From the NCBI GenBank assembly GCA_955651735.1, contig CATPAM010000247.1:1-5448 (forward strand): 5,448 nucleotides of DNA, in the 5' to 3' direction. Position 1 is the first letter of the stretch. Each line of letters begins with the position of its first letter. Below the pieces are notes generated by a model that saw only the letters and a list, made by a program, of their open reading frames with translations, was not told the DNA's origin and ran no database searches. A program made the position numbers and the translations under genes. Below are positions 1 through 5,448 of this stretch, in pieces. This DNA is from Candidatus Acidiferrales bacterium (GTDB lineage Bacteria > Acidobacteriota > Terriglobia > Acidiferrales > UBA7541).

Positions 1-1757
1 CTCTCGGTCAGTTCCAACTCCAGATTCTGAGGCGCCACGCCGGTTGCAATCAATACGGCGCGAACGCCGGACAGAAAATCCTTAGCGCCGAATTCGGCCG
101 CGGACACATTGACGGCTACAGGCACAACCCCTAGCCCCGAATCCATCCATGCGCGCGCCTGTTTGCATGCTTCCAGCAGCACCCATCGACCGATAGGCAA
201 AATCAACCCGCACTCTTCGGCGATATGCACAAACTGGGCGGGATATACGAGTCCCCGCTGCGGGTGGAGCCAACGTATGAGCGCTTCCACGCCGGTGATC
301 TGTCTGGTCTGAAGACTAAATTTAGGCTGGTAGTGGAGCAAGAACTCGTTGCGCCCCAGGGCGTAGCGCAAGTCCGCTTCGAGCGATTGCCGTTCCGCAA
401 GGCGCGCGTGCATATCGCGCCGGAAGAACTGATAATTATTTCGGCCGCGTTGCTTGGCTTCGTACATCGCGGCGTCCGCCTTATTCATCAAGCTCTCCGC
501 GTCTCGGCCGTCACTGGGGTAGGTGCTGACCCCGATACTCACGTTGATATCAAGAATTTTATTGTCGATCGTATGCGGCGTCGTCAAGGCCCTGAGGATT
601 TTGCGCGCGCTAAAGGCGGCGTCTTCGGCATGCTCGATTTGGTACAGGAGAATCACGAATTCGTCGCCGCCTAGCCGGCTTACGGTGTCCGTACGCCGGA
701 CACAAGCCAGCAATCGCGCGGCTATGGACTGCAGCAGTTTGTCGCCGACATCATGGCCCAGGGAGTCGTTGATCTTTTTGAAGTGGTCTAAGTCGACAAA
801 CATCACGGCGAGTTGCTTGCCCTGGCGTTCCGCCAGGGAGATGGCTTGCGTCAGGCGGTCGTTGAAGAGCACGCGGTTTGGCAAATCGGTCAGGACATCG
901 TGTTGCGCTAAGTGCGACATTTCCAGGGATACGGCGCGGGCCGCGCTCACGTCGTGGAAAGCCACAACGGCGCCGGTTACACTCTCGTCGTGGTCATGGA
1001 TAAGGGTCACTTTACTTTCAATGCCAAACTCCAAGCCGTCGCGTCGAACCAGAATGCAGTTCATTGAGTTGGCCATTGAGGCAGCGGTTTTATCTTCGGA
1101 GGTTCCAATTCCCAGAGAATTGCCAATTGCCGCGCGGCTGACGCCATCGATGAGCCGGAGCACGTCGGCCACGGGACGCCCCTGCGCCTCCTCCCGGCGC
1201 CACCCGGTCATCGTTTCCGCGATGCGATTGAGATACGTGACGTTGCCGTGAGAATCCGTGCGCAGTACCGCCTCTCCGATGGAATCCAGGGTCATGTTGG
1301 CGACTTCATTTTCCAAGGACATGGCTTCCGCAGCACGGCGATCCAGTATGGTGCGCATGGTGCGTCTCAACCGGTAGGCGTCGGCTTGATTCTTAAGCAG
1401 GTAGTCTTGAGCCCCGCGCTGTACGGCTTTCCTGGCCGTTTCTTCGTTTTCGGCGGAGCACAGGATCAAAATGGGGACGCGCGGCGCGGCTTGAAAGAGC
1501 CGGTCGAAGGTATCGAGGCCACGGCCATCGGGCGATGCCAAGTCAAGCACCACAGCCGCGATCCCGCCGCTGCGCAAGCGCTCGATGGCGCTGGAAGGTC
1601 GGGTAACCCACTCGACGTGGAAGGGTTGGCCGGGTGGCGAAGCTAATTGGTCTAAGAGTCTCGCCGCTTCGTCTACCTCGGCGGCGATGAGCAGAACGCA
1701 CTCGTCGCTAACGTTGGCGCAGGTTTGTTGCGCAGTTCTAAGTTCTAAGCTCGGCAT
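1..1757 (-). CDS. REC-PAS-GGDEF-EAL response regulator (c-di-GMP turnover), 3' end cut by window
   Basis: This is a cytoplasmic cyclic-di-GMP signalling protein; 585 codons are visible and the rest lies beyond the left edge. A receiver domain spans about residues 19-140, with likely phospho-acceptor D72 (VVLDLASPDGRGL), S101 and K122 (YLLKN). The usual acidic pair near the N-terminus is degenerate (LIAAEVDEA, only E27 fits). A PAS domain follows at about 152-275. The GGDEF domain (about 283-445) has an intact RLGGDEF motif at 361-367 and an RxxD inhibitory site (R354-D357) five residues before it, so diguanylate cyclase activity with product inhibition is expected. The EAL domain starts near 457 with HYQPKF, E491-A-L-I-R-W, N550 in VNVS and E585 in ELTE. 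Its DDFGTG-type segment is outside the window, so phosphodiesterase activity cannot be judged. The start at 1757 gives a normal short leader before REC. A weak GGTGG (1768-1772) lies ten bases upstream. The gene follows the RsbRD_N-like gene by 24 bases, so the two are probably co-transcribed. Confidence 0.95.
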   Translation of the reverse strand, partial: MPSLELRTAQQTCANVSDECVLLIAAEVDEAARLLDQLASPPGQPFHVEWVTRPSSAIERLRSGGIAAVVLDLASPDGRGLDTFDRLFQAAPRVPILILCSAENEETARKAVQRGAQDYLLKNQADAYRLRRTMRTILDRRAAEAMSLENEVANMTLDSIGEAVLRTDSHGNVTYLNRIAETMTGWRREEAQGRPVADVLRLIDGVSRAAIGNSLGIGTSEDKTAASMANSMNCILVRRDGLEFGIESKVTLIHDHDESVTGAVVAFHDVSAARAVSLEMSHLAQHDVLTDLPNRVLFNDRLTQAISLAERQGKQLAVMFVDLDHFKKINDSLGHDVGDKLLQSIAARLLACVRRTDTVSRLGGDEFVILLYQIEHAEDAAFSARKILRALTTPHTIDNKILDINVSIGVSTYPSDGRDAESLMNKADAAMYEAKQRGRNNYQFFRRDMHARLAERQSLEADLRYALGRNEFLLHYQPKFSLQTRQITGVEALIRWLHPQRGLVYPAQFVHIAEECGLILPIGRWVLLEACKQARAWMDSGLGVVPVAVNVSAAEFGAKDFLSGVRAVLIATGVAPQNLELELTE

Positions 1758-1781
1758 CTGGTTTAATCCACCGAAAATGTG

Positions 1782-2279
1782 CTACCTGCCCTTGGCCTTT
1801 TTCGCGGCATCGGCGGCCATGAACCGCAGCATCTGTTCCTTCAATTGCGCATCCACCTCGTCAGCGATGGTCACTACGTCGGGAAGGAGCATGCTGAATT
1901 CCAAATTCTTCACCTTTTTGTGAAGCGTGGAAAAAATCGTGACCTGCAGAAGACGAGACTCCTCTACCGCCATAGCTACCGTGTAGCCTTGAGTACGCCG
2001 CAAATCCCCGTGCTCGGCCGCAGCCTTCGATATCGGAGCTTTGCTCCCGGCGTCCAGACGCAACCGCGCAATCACGTCATGCAGAAGATGAGGAAGATGG
2101 CCGGTGCGTTCTTCAAAGTTCAGCGGGATACACGTCAGGTCTGGCTCCTGCTCGACGCGAGCAAGCCAATCCACAATCACAGATTGGAGTTCACGTTCGA
2201 GAATGTCCGCCACACTCTCGATGGAGGCAACATCGCTGCTCTCTCTGGGGCTCGTCACATACTCTGAAGTGTTGCTCAT
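1782..2279 (-). CDS. Small RsbRD_N-like sensory protein (stand-alone RsbR N-terminal domain)
   Basis: This 165-residue soluble protein has no signal peptide or membrane segment and looks mostly helical. The pattern W38, then GHLPHLL (60-66), then EHGDLRRTQGY (89-99) and VEESRLL (105-111) resembles the RsbRD N-terminal domain family (PF14361). That domain is found at the N-terminus of RsbT co-antagonists of the stressosome. It is globin-like in relatives and is thought to sense signals. No STAS domain follows, so the protein stands alone. The C-terminus is rich in Lys and Ala (AADAAKKAKGR). The start at 2279 is supported by a strong Shine-Dalgarno sequence (GGGAGGG, 2284-2290). It lies 24 bases upstream of the REC-PAS-GGDEF-EAL gene and is probably in its operon, which suggests it feeds a signal into c-di-GMP control; that role is inference. 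The family assignment is from pattern memory and is moderately sure; the coding call is firm. Confidence 0.8.
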   Translation of the reverse strand: MSNTSEYVTSPRESSDVASIESVADILERELQSVIVDWLARVEQEPDLTCIPLNFEERTGHLPHLLHDVIARLRLDAGSKAPISKAAAEHGDLRRTQGYTVAMAVEESRLLQVTIFSTLHKKVKNLEFSMLLPDVVTIADEVDAQLKEQMLRFMAADAAKKAKGR

Positions 2280-2283
2280 TACA

Positions 2284-2290
2284 CCCTCCC
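2284..2290 (-). promoter_or_regulatory. Strong ribosome binding site for the RsbRD_N-like gene
   Basis: On the minus strand the sequence GGGAGGG sits four bases before the ATG at 2279. The GGAGG core is five bases from it. This fixes the start of the 165-residue protein and is much stronger than the site of the downstream GGDEF-EAL gene. Confidence 0.75.
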
Positions 2291-2403
2291 TGGGTCACGG
2301 CTCGGGTTCACCGATGGTGTTGACGAGCGCCGCTAAGCATCCCGGTCAATCGCCTTCGTTACTCATCACACTGGCCAATGTCTCGCAAAAAGGGTTTGTA
2401 AAC

Positions 2404-2419
2404 TGACTCAAAAGAGTCA
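2404..2419 (-). repeat. Perfect inverted repeat TGACTC-N4-GAGTCA
   Basis: A six-base stem with a four-base T (minus strand) loop lies just downstream of the candidate promoter at 2431-2460. The half-site TGACTCTT occurs again at 2452-2459, exactly 40 bases away on the same strand and overlapping the proposed -35 box. It could be an operator for a dimeric regulator or a small RNA hairpin; the sequence does not decide. Confidence 0.45.
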
Positions 2420-2430
2420 CCCGGGCGTCT

Positions 2431-2460
2431 ATTAGAGTTCTCTGATGTCCTAAGAGTCAT
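2431..2460 (-). promoter_or_regulatory. Candidate sigma-70-type promoter for the RsbRD_N/GGDEF-EAL operon
   Basis: Read on the minus strand, ATGACT (2460-2455; four of six matches to TTGACA) is followed after 18 bases by TCTAAT (2436-2431; five of six matches to TATAAT). A start near 2424 would leave a leader of about 145 bases before the ATG at 2279. It was found by eye, and such matches also occur by chance. Confidence 0.33.
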
Positions 2461-2504
2461 CGTCACCTTCTTAGATTTGCCAATGCGCTGAGGGTGCGAA
2501 CCCG

Positions 2505-2523
2505 TCTTCTCGAATTCAGAAGA
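2505..2523. repeat. Short perfect inverted repeat TCTTCT-N7-AGAAGA
   Basis: Two six-base arms flank a seven-base centre containing GAATTC. On the plus strand it is followed by ATTTTGATTT, but the stem is AT-rich and no plus-strand gene ends here, so a terminator is unlikely. The role is unknown. Confidence 0.3.
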
Positions 2524-2617
2524 ATTTTGATTTCCCTGTCTTTGGGAAGAGCAGAGAAGAATCGGCGGGAGCAACCTGGTGCGCCACTACAGCGCTACGC
2601 GAAGGCAGCCGCCGAGA

Positions 2618-2647
2618 GTGGGCGAACACCCAGAATGGCTGTGCCAC
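2618..2647 (-). terminator. Imperfect hairpin after the M1-like gene, possible transcript end
   Basis: Ten bases past the stop codon (2659-2657), the minus strand reads GTGGCACAGCC, ATTCT, then GGGTGTTCGCCCAC. The arms pair with about ten base pairs, with bulges and one mismatch, around a five-base loop. No T-run follows, so it is not a classic intrinsic terminator. It may protect the 3' end of the message or be a decayed copy of a dispersed palindromic repeat. Confidence 0.3.
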
Positions 2648-2656
2648 AGGTGAGAA

Positions 2657-4810
2657 TCAGTTGGGGGCGGGGTCGGTGCGCTTTTTTAGGACGGGGCGGT
2701 CGCCGGCCGGGGGAGCTTGCGGCACGACGGCTGCTCCCGGCGGTGCACCTGAGGCTGGCGCGGCGGCGGAGATGCCGCCTTCGGAATAGGCCTTCTTCAG
2801 GAACTGCTCGGCGACTTGCTGGGCGCCGCCGGTGTCGTCGTTGGTTTGCTTGGCTTTGCTGTATTCGTTGACGGCGCGGGCGCGCTGGCCGAGCAGGTCA
2901 AAAATTTTGCCGAGATAGACGTGGCTCCAAACTTCGGTCCACTTCTCGGAAGCTTCCGGAACGGTTTGCAGGGCGTCGCGGAAGGCGTTGGCGGCGGCCT
3001 GATAATTCTTTTGGTAGAAGAAGGCTTCGCCCATACGGAAATTGGCGAGCGGGCGATTGGGCTGGATGGAAAGCGCGCGCTGATATTGGCCGATGGCGTC
3101 GTAATAACGGCCCTGCTCGGCAAGCTCTTCCCCGCGGGCGATGGCGGCGCGAGCTCGCAGCGTGGAGCTGCCCTTCAGGATTACATTGTTGGGATCGATC
3201 TTGATGCCCCCGGGTTTGGGGCGACCGAAGGATTCGGCGGTGAATTCGGATTCGGTGCCGATCACGTCAATAGTCTTGGTTTCGGGATTACCTTCCGTAT
3301 CGATGCGCAGGTCGACGGGCATGTGAAACGTGTCGAGAGGCTGCTTGATCTTTCCGACGACACGAAAACCTTGATGGGTGCGGTAGACGACGTATTCGAT
3401 TGTGAAGTCGGGAACGCCGGTGGAATTAAGCCATTGCGCGAAGAAGCTGCGGAGATCCGGCGGCGGTTGACCGGCTTTGGCGGGAGCTTGTGCGTGCTGC
3501 TCGGCGAGGGCTTCGAAGTTTTCGATGGTGGCGCTGCCCTCCGCGTATTTGAAGTAGAAATCGTGCAAGAGGGATTTGAAGGCGACATCGCCCATCTGCG
3601 CGCGGACCATGTGGAAGATCATGGCGCCTTTGTTCATGACGACGGAGCGATAGTCGGCGGAATAGGGAGCCAAGCGGGCGGCTTGAGCGATGGGCGCGGC
3701 TTCTTCGTACATTAAGGCGCCGACGGCGAATTCGTCGACAGCTTTTAGGCCAGCTTCTTTGCCGGCGTTTTGCTCGGCGTACAGAGCTTCGGAGTAGCGG
3801 GCGAGGCCATCGCTGATCCAGACATCGCCGCGCGTGGCGGGGAGAACGGCGTTGCCCCACCATTGCGAAGCGACCAGGCGCGCGATGGTGCGGTCGGAGG
3901 CCCTGGGATCCCAGATGCGTTTGCTAAGGAGCAGCAGACCCGGCCCAGCGAAATCGCGCAGCGTGCCGTCGGGAAGCTGGGCGAGGGTGAACTCCGGACG
4001 GGGCAAGGGGCCGAACATGTCGGAGAAGGCGACGGCGGAACGCGCAACGTCGTCGGCGAACTTCTGAGCGTCACCGCTGGCTTCGCGGGGAGCGTATACG
4101 TTGACACCGATGCCTTCGGCTTGCTTGGGATTGAGTTGCAGATTGCCCGCGACGAAGGTGCCATGCGGGGCGGGCGTCTCGCACTGGAAGACGTAGATGA
4201 GGCGATTGCCTTCCACGCTGTTTCTGCCGGGAGTCGGCGTGGGAGCGGCGGCTTTGCCGGTGCCGGCTACCGCGAAGACTTCGGGAACGTTGAGGCGGAA
4301 GGTGGCGGTGTAGCGGTTGGAGGGATAGTTGGTGAGCGGGAACCAGCGCGCGGGGAGAAGGAGGAAGGCGCCATCGCGATTGATGGCCGCGGCGCGGACG
4401 CCGGGGACGGGGCTGTTTTCTTCATTGGCGAGGGGGCCAGCATAGGTAAACGTAAGAGTTACTTTGGCGCCCGGCGCTACCGGAGTAAGAAGATTGACGA
4501 CGAGGTTGAGCGGATTTTGCGTGTCGCGCTCAAAGCCGAGCGTCTTGCCTTCCGCGGACTTCACTTCGGTTACGTTGAGATTGGGATGCAGCTCGACGCG
4601 CACGGCGCTGGAGACTTCCTGAGCTTTGAACTCGACTTTGGCTACGGCCGAGAGGGACTGCGTGATGGGGTCGAGCGTGGCGGAGACGTCGTAATGGTTG
4701 GCGAGGAACGAGGACGGACGGGGGTTTTGGGCCATCACGGGCATGGCGGCGCAACCGAAGAGAAGGATCGCCAGAAAGAAAACGGATTTCATTTTTTTGC
4801 TACGGGTCAT
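2657..4810 (-). CDS. Exported M1 peptidase-like protein with TPR tail, active site lost (predicted pseudopeptidase)
   Basis: This is a 717-residue exported protein. A signal sequence covers residues 1-27 (KK near the start, FFLAILLFG core), with cleavage likely after VMA27. A lipobox-like LFGC20 makes a lipoprotein possible. Residues about 35-185 resemble the M1 N-terminal beta domain. Residues 250-460 resemble the catalytic domain, with SQWWGN (315-320) and FFAQWLNSTGVPDF (456-469). The zinc motif HExxH is replaced by R311-L-V-A-S315. The third zinc ligand Glu is D334 (WISDGLA), GAMEN is R285-D-F-A-G289, and the catalytic Tyr before KG is M392. No zinc peptidase activity is expected, so binding or scaffolding is more likely. 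About three TPR repeats (555-588, 589-622, 627-660) follow, then a Pro/Ala-rich tail (680-717) ending in a basic patch. The start at 4810 is chosen for its AGAGG ribosome site; M7 has none. The frame is open throughout, so this is not a decayed gene. Confidence 0.92.
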   Translation of the reverse strand: MTRSKKMKSVFFLAILLFGCAAMPVMAQNPRPSSFLANHYDVSATLDPITQSLSAVAKVEFKAQEVSSAVRVELHPNLNVTEVKSAEGKTLGFERDTQNPLNLVVNLLTPVAPGAKVTLTFTYAGPLANEENSPVPGVRAAAINRDGAFLLLPARWFPLTNYPSNRYTATFRLNVPEVFAVAGTGKAAAPTPTPGRNSVEGNRLIYVFQCETPAPHGTFVAGNLQLNPKQAEGIGVNVYAPREASGDAQKFADDVARSAVAFSDMFGPLPRPEFTLAQLPDGTLRDFAGPGLLLLSKRIWDPRASDRTIARLVASQWWGNAVLPATRGDVWISDGLARYSEALYAEQNAGKEAGLKAVDEFAVGALMYEEAAPIAQAARLAPYSADYRSVVMNKGAMIFHMVRAQMGDVAFKSLLHDFYFKYAEGSATIENFEALAEQHAQAPAKAGQPPPDLRSFFAQWLNSTGVPDFTIEYVVYRTHQGFRVVGKIKQPLDTFHMPVDLRIDTEGNPETKTIDVIGTESEFTAESFGRPKPGGIKIDPNNVILKGSSTLRARAAIARGEELAEQGRYYDAIGQYQRALSIQPNRPLANFRMGEAFFYQKNYQAAANAFRDALQTVPEASEKWTEVWSHVYLGKIFDLLGQRARAVNEYSKAKQTNDDTGGAQQVAEQFLKKAYSEGGISAAAPASGAPPGAAVVPQAPPAGDRPVLKKRTDPAPN

Positions 4811-4814
4811 CGGA

Positions 4815-4821
4815 CCTCTTT
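4815..4821 (-). promoter_or_regulatory. Ribosome binding site of the M1-like gene
   Basis: AAAGAGG on the minus strand ends four bases before the ATG at 4810. The alternative in-frame ATG at codon 7 is preceded only by a run of A, so this site decides the start. Confidence 0.55.
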
Positions 4822-4900
4822 CAACCCTATTCGCGCCCTGAAGCCATGACTCTCTCGGTGCGATTAACCAGCTGGCGAAAAACTTAAGCTGTTTCCTCAG

Positions 4901-4912
4901 GGGCTAAAGCCC
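4901..4912. repeat. GC-rich palindrome GGGCT-AA-AGCCC in the lpxB/M1-like gap
   Basis: Five-base arms around a two-base centre, read on the minus strand as GGGCTTTAGCCC within AACGGGCTTTAGCCCCTGAGG. From memory, similar short palindromes are scattered between genes in acidobacterial genomes. That link is recollection and was not checked. The loop is too short for a stable simple hairpin unless the stem opens. Confidence 0.4.
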
Positions 4913-4931
4913 GTTGAGAGCGGCGGCTAAC

Positions 4932-4952
4932 GTCGGAGGTAAAAGGTCCGAC
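4932..4952. repeat. Inverted repeat GTCGGA-N9-TCCGAC
   Basis: A perfect six-base stem encloses a nine-base loop, about 20 bases from the palindrome at 4901-4912 and 72 bases after the lpxB stop. On the minus strand no T-run follows. It may help end or stabilise the lpxB transcript, or belong to a dispersed intergenic element together with its neighbour. Confidence 0.4.
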
Positions 4953-5001
4953 CCCCAAACATTCCACGGAGAGCCTCGACGGATGCAGAGCATGCTTGTG
5001 C

Positions 5002-5011
5002 CCTATATAGG
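5002..5011. repeat. Perfect palindrome CCTATATAGG after lpxB
   Basis: A ten-base self-complementary AT-centred site 12 bases beyond the lpxB stop. On the minus strand it overlaps TGCTATCCT (5017-5009), which resembles an extended -10 element. A promoter for the M1-like gene could lie here, but no good -35 box is visible. Confidence 0.25.
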
Positions 5012-5023
5012 ATAGCAGAGACG

Positions 5024-5448
5024 TCACTTCGCGTTGCCATGATGCGGGGGGCTGGATTGAGCTTGCGCTGCGCCAATTAGCTGGAGGATGGCGTCGGCGG
5101 CGCGCTCGACTGCGCCTGGCGGGCCGAGGCGATGGCGGACTTCGGCGAGGTCGCGGCGGAGGGATTCGCGGGCGCTTTGGTCGTTCAACAGGCGAAGGAT
5201 CTCGGTAGCTACACGGTCAGCAGTGAAATCGTTCTGGATGAGCTCGGGCACGGCGGGCTTGCCGGCGATTAGATTGACCATGCTGAAGAACGGCGTGCGT
5301 ACTAGGGGCTTGGCCAGGAGCGCGGTGAGCGGCGTGACGCGATAGACCACGACCATGGGGACGTCGAGGAGGGCGGCTTCGATGGTGGCGGTACCGCTGG
5401 ATACGATGGCGGCATCGGCGGCGGCTAGGGCGTTGTAGGTGTGCCCGA
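5024..5448 (-). CDS. lpxB: Lipid-A-disaccharide synthase, C-terminal 140 residues (5' end beyond window)
   Basis: LpxB is a family GT19 glycosyltransferase at the inner membrane. It joins UDP-2,3-diacylglucosamine to lipid X, releasing UDP and giving the lipid A disaccharide. The frame is open to the right edge, so translation enters from outside; the first full codon is at 5446. The visible end shows the LpxB signature ADAAIVSSGTATIEAALLDV, then PMVVVYRVTPLTALLAKPLV, then MVNLIAGKPAVPELIQNDFT. A helical C-terminus follows (TEILRLLNDQSARESLRRDL) with a short Gln/Pro/His-rich tail ending NAK. The SGTAT segment and the PELIQ segment are well conserved in the family. About 240 residues should be missing upstream, judged from a usual length near 380. 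The gene shows that the host makes lipid A and so has an outer membrane. Confidence 0.95.
   Translation of the reverse strand, partial: GHTYNALAAADAAIVSSGTATIEAALLDVPMVVVYRVTPLTALLAKPLVRTPFFSMVNLIAGKPAVPELIQNDFTADRVATEILRLLNDQSARESLRRDLAEVRHRLGPPGAVERAADAILQLIGAAQAQSSPPHHGNAK

Larger units (their letters stand above)
2280..2656. other. 377-base intergenic region between the M1-like gene and the sensor/c-di-GMP operon
   Basis: I see no convincing gene here. One minus-strand reading frame of 71 codons (2574-2359) lacks a ribosome binding site and any family resemblance. Going leftward, the region holds an imperfect hairpin just after the M1-like gene (2647-2618), a short inverted repeat (2523-2505), a candidate promoter (2460-2431), a perfect small stem-loop (2419-2404), and then about 120 bases of leader up to the ribosome binding site at 2290. 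The leader shows no riboswitch consensus that I recognise, including the c-di-GMP (GEMM) type. Confidence 0.6.

Noticed and set aside
523..1251. 242-codon plus-strand frame opposite the PAS-GGDEF region
   Set aside because: The minus strand encodes intact PAS and GGDEF motifs here. The plus frame is Ser/Arg-rich and shows no domain.
2280..2424. Possible c-di-GMP riboswitch in the operon leader
   Set aside because: A leader of about 145 bases before c-di-GMP genes made this worth checking, but I could not find the conserved GEMM-I or GEMM-II core or its paired stems.
2359..2574. 71-codon minus-strand frame in the gap upstream of the RsbRD_N-like gene
   Set aside because: No ribosome binding site or recognisable domain, the composition is Ser/Arg/Lys-rich, and it overlaps the candidate promoter and inverted repeats. 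A small unknown protein is not fully excluded.
2816..3715. 299-codon plus-strand reading frame, also opposite the M1-like gene
   Set aside because: Same situation: a Gly-rich mirror frame of the TPR and C-terminal M1 region, with no recognisable domain.
3866..3880. Sequencing error as the cause of the missing HExxH
   Set aside because: The frame stays open with matching flanks (SQWWGN directly after). The substitutions also affect four separate motifs, which single base errors would not explain.
3770..4849. 359-codon plus-strand reading frame opposite the M1-like gene
   Set aside because: It is antisense to a clear coding frame with recognised motifs. Its translation is Gly/Arg/Ala-rich without family resemblance, as expected from mirror reading of GC-rich codons.

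Overview
All four genes in this window lie on the minus strand, so transcription runs from right to left. The sequence looks like a GC-rich, diderm (Gram-negative) bacterium. It carries the end of lpxB, a lipid A gene, and a secreted protein with a Sec-type signal. A member of Acidobacteriota, perhaps Bryobacterales/Solibacter-like, is my best guess. It rests on the mix of an M1-like protein with a TPR tail, a stand-alone RsbRD_N-type protein and short intergenic palindromes of the 'GGGCTTTAGCCC' kind. It is an inference, not proof.

Layout in transcription order: (1) 5448-5024, the C-terminal 140 residues of lipid-A-disaccharide synthase LpxB, entering from the right edge. (2) 5023-4811, a 213-base gap with several short palindromes. 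(3) 4810-2657, a 717-residue exported protein with the fold of M1 (aminopeptidase N-like) metallopeptidases followed by TPR repeats. Its zinc and catalytic residues are all replaced, so it should be a pseudopeptidase. (4) 2656-2280, a 377-base gap with an imperfect hairpin after gene 3, a plausible promoter and small inverted repeats. (5) 2279-1782, a 165-residue protein resembling the N-terminal sensor domain of RsbR-type stressosome proteins. (6) 1757-1, a response regulator with REC, PAS, GGDEF and EAL domains, cut by the left edge inside the EAL domain.

Genes 5 and 6 are 24 bases apart and very likely form one operon. A small sensory helical-bundle protein would be made together with a cyclic-di-GMP enzyme. 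LpxB and the M1-like protein both belong to the cell envelope but are separated by a 213-base gap, so I cannot say they are co-transcribed. I see no CRISPR array, tRNA, rRNA, transposase or prophage gene. The most unusual item is the fully degenerate active site of the M1-TPR protein. The next is the pairing of the RsbRD_N-like protein with the c-di-GMP regulator.
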